Shown here: piece by piece, positions 23,329-34,199 of the stretch | Position numbering within the stretch: the stretch's first letter is position 1 | Layout of the letters: every line of letters begins with the position of its first letter | Source of the DNA: Monocercomonoides exilis | Taxonomy: Eukaryota; Preaxostyla; Oxymonadida; Polymastigidae | Length of the DNA stretch: 64,000 bases | Direction: 5' to 3' | Assembly: GCA_001643675.2 (NCBI GenBank) | Contig: LSRY02000019.1 | Coordinates: 1,498,001 to 1,562,000, forward strand | Made by a program: the position numbers and the translations under genes | The notes under the pieces: model-generated | Databases searched by the model: none | Told to the model about the DNA's origin: nothing | What the model saw: only the letters and a program-made list of their open reading frames with translations

Positions 23329-23774
23329 ATGAAAACAAATTCGACTGAAGTTTTGTTGAATGAAGATGAAAAGAAGGAATTCTGTGAAGGACAAAATCTA
23401 CACAAAATTATATAGCATTTTGGAGCATCATGCAGGGGAGCAGTTTGTGGTATTTTTTGGACAAGGAAAGTGGCTGGCAATATTGAGGGAAGGATATTTA
23501 TCACTAAAAAGGCAACAATTCAACTTAATAAAGGAGAACCCCAAAATATCGGTTATATTTATAAGGTTTTCCTGTTGCTCAGACTGGGCAGACAGACATG
23601 GAAAGCGACGAAATTCTATTTCCGGTTGCGCTTTTGCTTCAAAAGAGTGGAGAACAGCCAACGACGAGACATCTAATTATCGAGTATTTTTTAGCAATCG
23701 AACGGCATTCTGTCCAACTTCAATCGGATTTTACTGCTGAAAGAATTTGTAATTTTTACAAACAGCGAGCTTGA
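23329..23774 (+). pseudogene. Gene fragment paralogous to 43554-44030
   Basis: Starting at the ATG at 23329, plus-strand text changes frame several times: KTNSTEVLLNEDEKKEFCEG, then NIGYIYKVFLLLRL, then DMESDEILFPVALLLQKSGE and HLIIEYFLAIERHSVQL. The same blocks occur in the same order on the minus strand at 44030-43560, which shows that they derive from one gene. At least two frameshifts break this copy. I associate the text with an expanded oxymonad family but cannot name a function. It lies immediately right of transposon A. Confidence 0.5.
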
Positions 23775-24234
23775 TGTTGATAATTTGGTATTTCTGTTTG
23801 CGAAACATTCATTTGGCTGTCAAACACATCTTCTCTTTCAATTCCTCCTCCTCCTCTTCTTTTTGAATATCTGCATCTACTCTGTTGCGTGCCAATCTCA
23901 TCAAGGGCAATCTCGAACTGAACAGCCTGGCGAATGAGATGCCTCCATTCTTTTCATTTGCTGCTGCTGCATGCGATCAGAGCACATACAAAATGCTTCC
24001 CATCAATCATCGCTCCTCCATCATCCTTCCTTCTCTCTGCCTTCTCACTTTTTCCCCTCATTGATTGAATGTTCTTCCACTTTGTATTCTTTCAGCCTGC
24101 CTTGACGAATCGATTTTATGTTCGTTTTGCAAGTGTTTTAGCAGGCAAAGAATTGTCGGAGCTCATTGGGAAGAATTAGAAAAATGAGTGAATGAGAGAG
24201 TGAATGAGAAGTGTGAATGAGAGAGAGGGAGGGA
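23775..24234. other. Spacer between transposon A region and element P1
   Basis: Mixed, moderately GC-rich, with TC-rich and GA-rich simple tracts. Possibly more pseudogene debris, but nothing is identifiable. Confidence 0.35.
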
Positions 24235-24242
24235 TGGAAAAG
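24235..24242. repeat. Left target-site duplication of element P1 (TGGAAAAG)
   Basis: Eight bases identical to 27825-27832 and directly abutting the GGCATAGG terminus. Confidence 0.95.
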
Positions 24243-24671
24243 GGCATAGGTACATCTATGCTTCTTTTGCAATTTGCGATATTAGATATTAACTTTATGA
24301 TGAAATAATAGATAAAAATAATTTAAAACTTTTGGGTGGACGAATTTTTTGAAATTGTTTTTTCTTGTTGCAAAAAATCAATTTTGAAAAATCACCCATA
24401 AATATTACAATTTTTAATTAAAATTAATATATAAGGATAATTACTTATTAACAAATACATAGAATGCTTTCAAGTGTTATATTAACCTTTTGCATCAAAA
24501 AATTTCTGAGAAATAAAAACAATTAAAAAAATTAAAAATTTTAATGATAAATATTTGATCAATCCCATAATAAACTTTTCAATCTCAAAAAATTCAGAAT
24601 TTGATTTTTTGATGATGCATGGAGTATATGCTGGTGAAAGAATGGTATCTTTTATATATTATTGTTTATAA
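24243..24671 (+). repeat. Left TIR of element P1
   Basis: Reverse complement of 27396-27824. It shares CTTTTGCAATTTGCG just inside the end with element P2, and an ATCACCCATAAA block (24392-24403). Confidence 0.93.
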
Positions 24672-25114
24672 ATAGCATATTATGATTTGAATTGTGAAAT
24701 TTATTCTATTATTTATATTAATTTATAAAATACAAATATCAAATTATTCTTTTTTATGAAATGTCAACTATTTATATTTCATTATCTTTGTATTTATTAT
24801 ATTGTTTTAAAGGTATTCCGGTAGAAATATTGAAGATTTGTTTATTATAAATTCCATATCAAGTTATCTTTTTATTTCGTTTTTTTATTAACAAACCGTG
24901 CAAAGAAGTAAATCATAACAAGATTGAAAGATGATTTTTCAAACTTTATAAAAGCTATATGAATAAAAAAAACAAAAGAGTGAACCAATTTGCAGTCAGT
25001 CTATCAAATTAAAAACTATATGAAAATTTGAATAAATCGTTCTGTCGTATCGAAACCAATAAAAATTTTAAGATTTTTATTATTCCTAAAAAATTCATTT
25101 TTTTCTACAGGCTA

Positions 25115-27281
25115 TTATTTACATGCGCTTTTGATATCATTGCATATCATTTTCATCGCTAACAATATCACATATTCCACTGAACATCTGTCATTCTGTT
25201 CATTTGCAAATACCTTCTCCATCAATTCAACCATTTCTTCTTCGTCAATCCCTTCTGTCAGCGGCCGCACCCCATCTCTCATCATCTCCTGTGCTTCCTC
25301 TGCATCACACTCGCTCAATGGCACTTCCCCTATTGTCATCTCATGCAGAATCAGTCCAAGTGTGAAAACAACTGACATTTCCATATCCTCTTCTCCAACT
25401 CTAGCTTCAGGAGCCTTCCATCGCTTCATTTCCTCTTTCTGCTTCTCTTCCTCCAATTCCTCTGTCAAAACAAATATTCCTCTTCCACTTGCTCCTCCTT
25501 CCTCAATAAAGATCGTATACGGACACAGCTGCCTTCCCATCAGCCCAGCCATCTCGTCTCCAACTGATATCAAATGCTCAAACAGCTTCGCAACTGCCAA
25601 CACCACTTCCTTCCCATCAACATCCATCGTTCTTGTTCCCAACGTGAAATTACCTTGCACTGAATGAATCACCGAGTATAATGTTTTCAAGCCCTTTTTC
25701 TTCGTCTCTCCAAATGGCTTCTTCGCACTTATAACTTTTAACGAATTGCTCTGCAAAACCTCGCAAACCAAAACTTCTTCAGGCACTGGCAATCGTAATT
25801 CCAAATCTGGCAAATCATTTTCAGTTCGTGCCTCATCGCTCGTTCCTCCCGCTTCTGTCCCCTCTTCTTCATCGTTGTCAATCAACAGAGGTATTTGACT
25901 CGTCATCCATTCCAGCAACGTCGATAGCATTTCACTCATCTCCATGCATTCTCCACACCTTTCTTTTCTCCATTCTGCTCTCCCACAATCCCCTCTTCTT
26001 TGGTGCAAATATCTTCAACTTTCTTCTGGACTTCTCTCAGTTTCTTTCATTGAACCACTGCAATCATGTTTAACAAAATCACAATAATCACATGAACAAC
26101 TGCACACCCACTTAAAGAAACATCACTCCATTCAATTTTGCTTTCTCCTCTGTTTCCATTATTCCTTCCTTCTGAAATTCTATCATCTCCAGAGGAAGGA
26201 GAAACTGTTTTGTTTTTCATAACCAATGTATTTGTAAGTGACAACTACTCTTTCCCAAACAGGATGCTCATGCTCACTTCTGTTTTGTTCTCGATCGATT
26301 TCGCTATATCCGATGAAATAACAGAAAATACCTCGTTTTCTTCTATCTGTTGTGTTTGAATTCGTTCAACATCTCCGTCTTTCATGCTTATCTTCAGCGA
26401 CAAGTTGCACAGAAGAAGAGGCTTCCCGCGAACGCTCAAGTCCATGCTCTCACTCGCTTGTGTTGTGTTCTCACTTCTTCCAGAACCGGAACGAAATACG
26501 ATGTTCTTCTTTCACTTTTTATTCCTCGCAATTGGCATCCTTTGTCAAATATCCTCAGTTATGTGTTTTTCTCCATCCTATCTCCCTCTTTCAAACCCAT
26601 CTCCTCCAGATTCATCTCTCCATCAATCACGTTCTTGGTATCAATGTGCAACAGACTCACATATTCCAAAGTCAGATGCATTTGTCCATAGTTAATTGAA
26701 TTGCAAGGAAGATCGTTTGTTCCACATTGTCTCTCATCTGATCCATTCACACTGCTCACAACAATTGTATCACTCTGGTGGATTGTTATCAGTCCGATCA
26801 GATTTGAATCGTCCTTATATTCACAGTAATCAATTCCATCGATTGCATAAATTCGTGAATAACTATTCTCTCGAAGATCAAATTGAAATTGCCTTTCATT
26901 AATCTGTGATGAGATGTTGAAGCATTCAATGAAAATATCGTTTCCCACTCTAGCTGTGTTTGAACCGAATTTCATTCCAACAAATGTGAAATTCAATTCT
27001 CCTCTTTCCTTTGTTGCCAGATACACCCCTCCTCCTTTCCCATTGGTGCAGCTGCATTGACTGACTTCGGACTTAATCATCTTCATCGATCCTGATGCAC
27101 CCAATGTGAAGAATATTGTCCCTCCTTTTTCATTTGCTTCTATCTCATCTTCAACATTCCACACTGACTTTGAAGAAAAGATATAATTTATTTTGTTTAT
27201 TGATACATTTTTTGCATAACAATAAAATAAAAATAGAAAAGCAAACGTCCATTTAAATTCAAAATATATTCTGAATAACAT
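25115..27281 (-). pseudogene. Compact beta-helix surface protein with TM and kinase-like tail, decayed
   Basis: The 5' part (27281-26559) encodes a hydrophobic signal-like N-terminus (FAFLFLFYCYA) and beta-helix text with Cys/Gly strands, including GGGVYLATKERGELNFTFVG and CGTNDLPCNSINYG. A frame change leads to 26445-26047: SMSILFGKE, an in-frame TAG at 26245-26247, then a TM helix (AVVHVIIVILLNMIAVV). A further frame change gives 26008-25115, a kinase-like C-lobe: RWKAPEARVGEED, FTLGLILHEMTIGEVPL, then GVRPLTEG and NDRCSV. The HRD and DFG motifs are absent, so the tail is a pseudokinase or truncated. The order signal, beta-helix, TM, kinase-like matches the large family, but here it is far shorter. 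It lies wholly inside element P1. Confidence 0.7.
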
Positions 27282-27395
27282 CTAAAAATGATGGATCATA
27301 TAATTACACATTGCATACATTAAGGCTATATTACGCAATTACAAAAATTCTCAAACAATACAATAATATCTATAATAACAATAAGTGCATACAGT

Positions 27396-27824
27396 TTATA
27401 AACAATAATATATAAAAGATACCATTCTTTCACCAGCATATACTCCATGCATCATCAAAAAATCAAATTCTGAATTTTTTGAGATTGAAAAGTTTATTAT
27501 GGGATTGATCAAATATTTATCATTAAAATTTTTAATTTTTTTAATTGTTTTTATTTCTCAGAAATTTTTTGATGCAAAAGGTTAATATAACACTTGAAAG
27601 CATTCTATGTATTTGTTAATAAGTAATTATCCTTATATATTAATTTTAATTAAAAATTGTAATATTTATGGGTGATTTTTCAAAATTGATTTTTTGCAAC
27701 AAGAAAAAACAATTTCAAAAAATTCGTCCACCCAAAAGTTTTAAATTATTTTTATCTATTATTTCATCATAAAGTTAATATCTAATATCGCAAATTGCAA
27801 AAGAAGCATAGATGTACCTATGCC
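27396..27824 (-). repeat. Right TIR of element P1
   Basis: Mirror of 24243-24671, ending ...GTACCTATGCC. Confidence 0.93.
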
Positions 27825-27832
27825 TGGAAAAG
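27825..27832. repeat. Right target-site duplication of element P1 (TGGAAAAG)
   Basis: Identical to 24235-24242. Confidence 0.95.
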
Positions 27833-28062
27833 AATGAAGGAAGGAAGTTAATCAGGGAGGTGGTCTTTGGATTTGATAATTGTGATGCCACCGTAGAAGA
27901 AGAGGAAGAGAAGAAAAAAAATTGAGTCGATTATAATAAATATGTTTGATCGAAAACACTGGGTTTGAAGCATTCTAAGGCATGAATTATTATATTTTCA
28001 ATATTTTTTTTTATTGTTTTCTTTTGATTTTTATGTGAAATTATGCATCTTCTTTTTTTTTT

Positions 28063-28620
28063 AGTCTTTATCGAATCCCGACGAATAGAAACATTTGCAC
28101 ACACTTCTGCCTTTTCTTCGACTTCTTCGTTTGTGTTCTCTACAGTGATAGTCATTGGGACAGACGACACAGCGCAGCTGAAGGTTCTACTACAGGAAGA
28201 TATGCCGACTGAGGTTGAGCTGCAGACGTGTGGAACTTGGGAGCTGAGTATGTGCGCGTGCCTGGTTGTGAAGCATGAATCCCAACAGCTGTCAATTTCG
28301 CAGGCTGTTCCCGCAGGTACAATGATAGCTTCGCTTGCTACAGGGTCGCTTATGGTGCGTGTATGTGGAAAGGCGCTGCACACTACTGCTCCAAGTTAAC
28401 TTCATTGAGTCCAGATCTATGGCGCGTGTGGGGCAGAAGTGTATCTGGCGGATGCGACATATACATTGTCCCCGGAACTGGAGGTGGTAGAGGCGACGCA
28501 GATGCAGAATGTGGTGTTTTCGTGTGCTATGTCGGCGCTGGCATCGTATTTCGTGGCGGTGGCGTGTGGCTATTAACTCTATGAGATGTTGATGAAGTTC
28601 AAAAGAATCCCGTCGATTGC
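28063..28620 (+). pseudogene. Fragment of an unidentified gene
   Basis: After a T-rich tract ending TTTAG at 28062 (a plausible acceptor), plus-strand text reads STVIVIGTDDTAQLKVLLQE, PTEVELQTCGTWELSMCACL and ASLATGSLMVRVCGKAL. After two stops it continues near 28410 as VYLADATYTLSPELEVVEA and CAMSALASYFVAVACGY. It is GC-richer than the surroundings and clearly once coding. The last piece could be a TM helix. Family not recognised; it may be part of a surface-protein gene. Confidence 0.38.
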
Positions 28621-29370
28621 GCTTCAACCACTAAAAAGAGCATATTGTGCAGATGATGATAATGGAGATGGAAGAGAGATGAATAGGAGACGACGGAAGT
28701 GCCGATGGTGCGGAAGATGCCTGAAAAGAACGAGAAGAAGGAATGTTGTGGCAGCAGCGCACGGAAGAGCACTGGAAATGAGAAAATTGAAGATGAAGGG
28801 GAAGAAGAAAGTTTCCCACCAGAGATTGTTGTTATCGAGCAGGAGACAGCAAGGCAGGTGGAGCGTGTAATTGCAGTTGCCGAAGGAGGGGAGTGCCAAT
28901 GTGATCGTATTGAATTGTCTTTTTGGGTGTCATTTTTGAACGAAGTGGCAGCATTAACAACCTGTTTTCATCTGGCTAACTGTTACTGCAATTAGGAGAG
29001 AGAGAAGAAAGGAGCAGGACAGCCAAAATTTATCTTCAAAGAGACAGACAGTTGTGCAGACACCAGCAAAGGCAGTTTTTGCAAGAGGAATGGAATGCAT
29101 ACAGGCAGCTATGCAAACAGAGAGAGAAGGCATGCAAGAACGCAACGCGATTTGAAAAGAGAAGTCCAGCCATCGTGCATTCTGATGCATTTCCTGAACT
29201 GTCTCTTGAGAAGACTTCATTCTCTTCCTCTTTGTCCTCTTCCTCTTCTCCTTTTTTACCTACTTCTTCATCACATTCTTCTTCTTCTTTGACGTATCCT
29301 CTCTCTTCATATTGGATCAGATCCGCAACATTCGAATGTGAGCAAGATTTTCAATCAATAACTGAATAAT
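28621..29370 (+). pseudogene. Fragment of a charged helical protein
   Basis: Plus-strand text in shifting frames: NEKIEDEGEEESFPPEIVVI, then RQVERVIAVAEGGECQCD, then after a stop FARGMECIQAAMQ and a charged stretch, then a Ser-rich run at 29220-29300. It may continue the preceding fragment. No domain recognised. Confidence 0.3.
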
Positions 29371-31032
29371 ACATACAAAAAATTATCTCATTTTGTTAGG
29401 CTATCTTTAACAACATCATCGCTATCTATTCCATCTGTGGGATTGCTGAATGTGCATTTGAACTGTTTTCCTCTTCCCCAGAGGCGCATTCCGCTCTGCT
29501 TCAGCACTTTGTACGGCTTCCGCTCTCCGGCTGTGCTGAATGAATTGAAGGGGAATGAGAAGGGGAAGGATCTACCAGCTATATCGCACTCATCCTCTCA
29601 TTTTGCAGCATCGTAAAGAAGCGAAGAGAGAGGAGGACAAGTTCAAATGGAAGATACAAAGAAGGCGGATTTCAGAAGCAAGTTAAGTGCAGAGACGAGA
29701 AAAGGGAGAAAGACGAGTTTTGTACATCGCAAATTGACGCTTTCGGCACAAGATTTCCACAAACAGAAACAGATAGGAGGAGGAGGGACAGGAGAAGAAA
29801 AGAAGGAGGTGATGAAAATGATGATGATGAACGGCAGCATACATTTTACTCGTTCGGCAGCACACTCTCATCTACCCAGCTGCACACTCAACACATCACA
29901 GCCTCCTCAACATTTGCTTCTCCTCCTTTTTCTCCCTTGCAACATTCACAATTGTCTGCCCCTTCTGTTCTTGTTGGAACTTCGCCAAAGCCATTCACTT
30001 CGTCATCTCCTGCCACAGACTCCTTTTCACTCACGCAGAAGTCCTTCGACATGACTAGTCCAAGCTCTGCCTCTTTATCAAACATGTCTTCTTCTTCCTC
30101 TCCTTCTTCTTCATCTCCTTCTTCTTCTATTTCTTCTTTCTCGCTTCCACCGCTTGTGACTGTGCCGATACCTCGTCCGATTCTTGTGAAGGACAGTTGA
30201 GCAATGCAGGTGTGTTTGCAAGCAGCAACATGTCAGCGATGAGGGATGTGTTTGAGCCACAGAGCATCCTTCTGAATTATGCAGTGTATGTTGCTAGCCA
30301 GTGGATTCGGGTGAGTGGGGAGAGGGAGGGGAAGGAAGGGAAGGGAGAGAAGAAGGATGAGAAGAGGAGTGCAAATGAGTTTGTTTGTGATTGTGATGAA
30401 AAGGGATCGTTGTGTGTGACAGATCAATACATCGATAATGAGAAAGATGAAGAAGAAGAGGAAGAAGAAGAGGAAGAAGAAGATGGATTTGACAAAGAAA
30501 TTAGAAAGGCTCAGAAAGAAAGAGGAGCGAAAGAGAAGAATAAGTTAGTGTCGATTGAAACCACGCTTTTCTCAGCTTATCAGCTAGAAATGAAAAATCC
30601 AAGAAATATCCAGCAGCATATTATCGAACGCGATCACTTTCTCAACGTTTGCATCTGCACACAAATCATCTTTATTCACTTCTTCTTCATTTCTCATTTC
30701 ATCACCATCATCACCATCACCTTCTTCTTCTTCTTCTTCTTCTTCCTTTTCTCTTTCCCCAGCCAACCTGCCATCCATTAAGCACAGCTTAGGGCGTTCG
30801 TTCAAAGAAAAGCGGTGGAATGTGATTGAGCTGTGTGCCAGTGTTGTTTACAGCGCTTTTCTGTCGATGGACGTTCAACCTTCGCTGCGCTATGCGTTTC
30901 CTGTTGTCCAGTTAATGGTCTGCTGCTTCGACAACATCCGCAGGCTGAGGAGACTCAACGCCATCACCCACATGGCGAACCAGAATTGTTTGGAAAATTG
31001 TTATTTTTCTGCAAAATAAAATATTTTTCATT

Positions 31033-31040
31033 AATTGTTT
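31033..31040. repeat. Left target-site duplication of element P2 (AATTGTTT)
   Basis: Identical to 32781-32788 and adjacent to the GGCATAGG terminus. Confidence 0.95.
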
Positions 31041-32780
31041 GGCATAGGTTCAAACTCGTTCCTTTTGCAATTTGCGTTTTTAAACCCTCAAATTATAACG
31101 AATTAATAGATGATAATTATTTAAAAACTTTTTATGGACCGATTTTTCGAAAAAAATTTTTCTTGTGAAAAAAATGACTTTTGAAAAATGACCCATAAAA
31201 ACATGAATTTCATAAAAAATTATTCAAATTTAAAAGAAAACGTGATTTTTTACACATATACAGTGTTTGCATTATTATATAGACTTATTTAATTTGTTAA
31301 TTTTCATCAAAAAAATATTAATCTTAAATAAAAAATTTAATTAAATGTCTTTGATCTAACCCACAATAAAATTTTTAATATCTGGAAAATTTGAATATGC
31401 TGTTTTAGTTAAAATAGAACCTAAAAGTATGTAATTCGTTCACTTTTATATGTTAATATAAGTATATTATTACATGCTAACTTGTATAATATTGAAAACA
31501 GATTTTATTCACAGTTTCATTAAAGTGTGCTTTTTGACTTTAATTTTCATTAGCGTGCAGATATTAATTTCAAAATTGGTTGCAATGGAACGCAAAAGGT
31601 ATTATATGATTCATAATATCAAATAAATATTCATTTTGTTTTTTTCTTTCAAATATTTTCTTTTCCTTTGATATGTTAATGTATTTTTTTATTAGACTCG
31701 ATCAAAACATGCATTTATGAATAAATCTTGTAAAAATTAACAATAATCACACAAAATAATTCAACGTTGTATTATAAAAACAATGAACTTTATAAAAGTT
31801 TCTCATTTTTATGTTTTTTTTAAAAAAATGAAAAATGAGATTGATTTTGTTCTTTAATCTGAATCATTTTCATTTCATTTCCCATTTTCACATTTTCCAT
31901 CCATTTCCACATCATTTGGCATGGTTCTTCTTCATTTCCACATATTTCAACATCTTATCCACTTGAAAAACTAAATAAATTTCATTTTTCATTTTTTTAA
32001 AAAAAAACATAAAAATGAGAAACTTTTATAAAGTTCATTGTTTTTATAATACAACGTTGAATTATTTTGTGTGATTATTGTTAATTTTTACAAGATTTAT
32101 TCATAAATGCATGTTTTGATCGAGTCTAATAAAAAAATACATTAACATATCAAAGGAAAAGAAAATATTTGAAAGAAAAAAACAAAATGAATATTTATTT
32201 GATATTATGAATCATATAATACCTTTTGCGTTCCATTGCAACCAATTTTGAAATTAATATCTGCACGCTAATGAAAATTAAAGTCAAAAAGCACACTTTA
32301 ATGAAACTGTGAATAAAATCTGTTTTCAATATTATACAAGTTAGCATGTAATAATATACTTATATTAACATATAAAAGTGAACGAATTACATACTTTTAG
32401 GTTCTATTTTAACTAAAACAGCATATTCAAATTTTCCAGATATTAAAAATTTTATTGTGGGTTAGATCAAAGACATTTAATTAAATTTTTTATTTAAGAT
32501 TAATATTTTTTTGATGAAAATTAACAAATTAAATAAGTCTATATAATAATGCAAACACTGTATATGTGTAAAAAATCACGTTTTCTTTTAAATTTGAATA
32601 ATTTTTTATGAAATTCATGTTTTTATGGGTCATTTTTCAAAAGTCATTTTTTTCACAAGAAAAATTTTTTTCGAAAAATCGGTCCATAAAAAGTTTTTAA
32701 ATAATTATCATCTATTAATTCGTTATAATTTGAGGGTTTAAAAACGCAAATTGCAAAAGGAACGAGTTTGAACCTATGCC
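31041..32780. mobile_element. Element P2: palindromic (foldback) member of the GGCATAGG family
   Basis: The 1740-bp unit begins GGCATAGGTTCAAAC and ends with its reverse complement. The two arms, about 798 bp each (31041-31838 and 31983-32780), are almost perfect inverted copies around a 144-bp C/T-rich spacer. It has no ORF. Flanking 8-bp repeats are perfect. The terminal 8 bases, the CCTTTTGCAATTTGCG block and the GACCCATAAA block are shared with P1, so it is a non-autonomous foldback derivative of the same family. A transcript through it would form an 800-bp hairpin. Confidence 0.95.
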
Positions 32781-32788
32781 AATTGTTT
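32781..32788. repeat. Right target-site duplication of element P2 (AATTGTTT)
   Basis: Identical to 31033-31040. Confidence 0.95.
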
Positions 32789-33739
32789 CATTTTTTTAAT
32801 CTGTATTTTGCTTTTCAAATATTAATCTTATTTTGAAATTTTTTTGTTCATACTCATACGATGAATTGTAATGATGGTGGACCAATGGCTATGATTATGC
32901 AATTATCCTGATTAGTAAATAAAGGTTATTTGCTGAATGGTGCTGTTGCAAAGCAACTAATCAGATTCATGGGGTTTGCCAGAAACTTATTATAGAATTA
33001 TTTTTCACAATATTTTCTTTCTTCCTTTTTACGCCCACTTTTTCGCAAGTTCGTTTCATTATACAAAAATACGCAAATATATTCACTATCAGTTTTCGAT
33101 GGTATCCTCTTGTCTCTTCTTCTCTTCGTGTGATCAGCAAGTTCATCACCAACGGTGTCGAGTTCCACTTTGAATTTCTGCGCCGCAGCATTCTCCAGCT
33201 CATCCACTGCCTGCTGCACCCACCACGCCCTGAAAACAGTGGCAAGGCCTCTTCCATCCTTCTACGCTAACCAGCAAGTCGTTCAAGCTGTTTGCCAACT
33301 CACTCGACAAAGTGATGTTTAACGAGCTAGTAGAGTTGATGCACTCACCACAGGCGATTGTGCGGAACAACGCCTCGGAAATCGTCGAGGCGCTTGCTGA
33401 AGGAAGAGGGCTGGATGAAGAAGGAGATGGAGAGGAAAAACGAGAAGGATAAAGAAGCGAACAACGAACCAACAGTCATTAAGGAAGAGCTGCTGCGTCG
33501 TTTGCTGAGCTGGGGTGTTGTGTCGAATCTTGTTGGAATACTGGCTTCACCAACGGCGACTGACATAGCGAAAATAATAACTGCTGGTGCTTTGCTTAAT
33601 CTGTATGCACTTGTTGGGAAAAAGAGGAACAGGAGAAGATACGGAGGAGGAGGATGATGATGAGGATGAAGAAAAGGAGAGTGTAACGAAAGAGATGAAA
33701 AAGAAGAAGAAGAAGATTGGTGTTCATGTCCGTCTTCTC

Positions 33740-34194
33740 CTAGCACACAAGGTCATTCGCCCACTTTGTCTCGACTGCGTTCTTTCCTATCCTCACCTTT
33801 GCTGAATCCATTGATTGCCTCAGTACGAATTCTATGCCATACCGATCCCACCATTTCATGCTCCACCCACAGTCTGAAAAATATATGCATCTCCACCTCA
33901 GCAGAATGCAGCGCAAAACAGCCACAGCGGAACATAGTCCAATGAGAAGATAAGAACTGCAATATCTGAGTCACTAAGTGCACTCCTCAACAACAAGAAT
34001 GATTTTCTTCTTTCAGAATCGTATTTGAAAGAGGGTGAAATCAATTCCTCAACCATTTGCTCCTTCTCCTTCATTCCCTTACTCTTCTTCTTCTTCCCAG
34101 CCTCAACGTATTTCGCAATCTGAATTCTTGCTGATTGATAATTCTCACAGAACGGCCAATTAAAAAGAACTTCGATACGACTCAGGAGGTTCAA
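33740..34194 (-). pseudogene. Possible minus-strand gene fragment
   Basis: One minus-strand frame at 34194-33898 reads like protein: LLSRIEVLFNWPFCENYQSA, EKEQMVEELISPSFKYDSER and RKSFLLLRSALSDSDIAVLI. Text at 33925-33740 may continue it in another frame. It abuts the plus-strand ARM-like remains. Family not recognised. Confidence 0.3.
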
Positions 34195-34199
34195 TGAAG

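Larger units (their letters stand above)
24243..27824. mobile_element. Element P1: GGCATAGG-family transposon carrying a surface-protein pseudogene (Pack-type)
   Basis: The 3582-bp unit starts GGCATAGGTAC and ends with its reverse complement. Terminal inverted repeats are about 429 bp (24243-24671 and 27396-27824) and nearly identical. Perfect 8-bp direct repeats flank it. The interior contains no transposase, only a decayed beta-helix/TM/kinase-like gene (25115-27281). Long TIRs with 8-bp duplications and a passenger host gene fit a MULE-like Pack element; hAT and P elements also make 8-bp duplications but normally have short TIRs. It must be moved in trans by an enzyme not present in this copy. 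Confidence 0.92.
29395..33805 (+). pseudogene. ARM/HEAT-like repeat gene, decayed and interrupted by element P2
   Basis: Plus-strand coding remains lie on both sides of P2. Left: IAIYSICGIAECAFELFSSS (29410-29520); a Ser/Pro-rich part ending LPPLVTVPIPRPILVKDS (30140-30199); SNAGVFASSNMSAMRDVFEP with VYVASQWIRVSG (30200-30320); an acidic run; and VIELCASVVYSAFL with MVCCFDNIRRL (30820-30960). Right: LFANSLDKVMFNELVELMHS with QAIVRNNASEIVEALAEG (33260-33400), LLRRLLSWGVVSNLVGILAS (33490-33560) and LLLAHKVIRPLCLDC (33740-33780). The helix-pair texture is typical of ARM/HEAT solenoids. Several frameshifts are present besides the transposon, and I cannot show that left and right parts are one gene. 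Confidence 0.45.

Noticed and set aside
24243-27824. hAT element
   Set aside because: 8-bp duplications fit, but 429-bp TIRs and GGCATAGG ends do not resemble the short CA(G/A)xG ends of hAT, and no dimerisation-domain protein is encoded.
30197-30781. 194-codon ORF as an independent gene
   Set aside because: Its first third reads as part of the ARM/HEAT-like remains; the rest is acidic and hydrophobic low-complexity sequence from GAA/TTC repeats.
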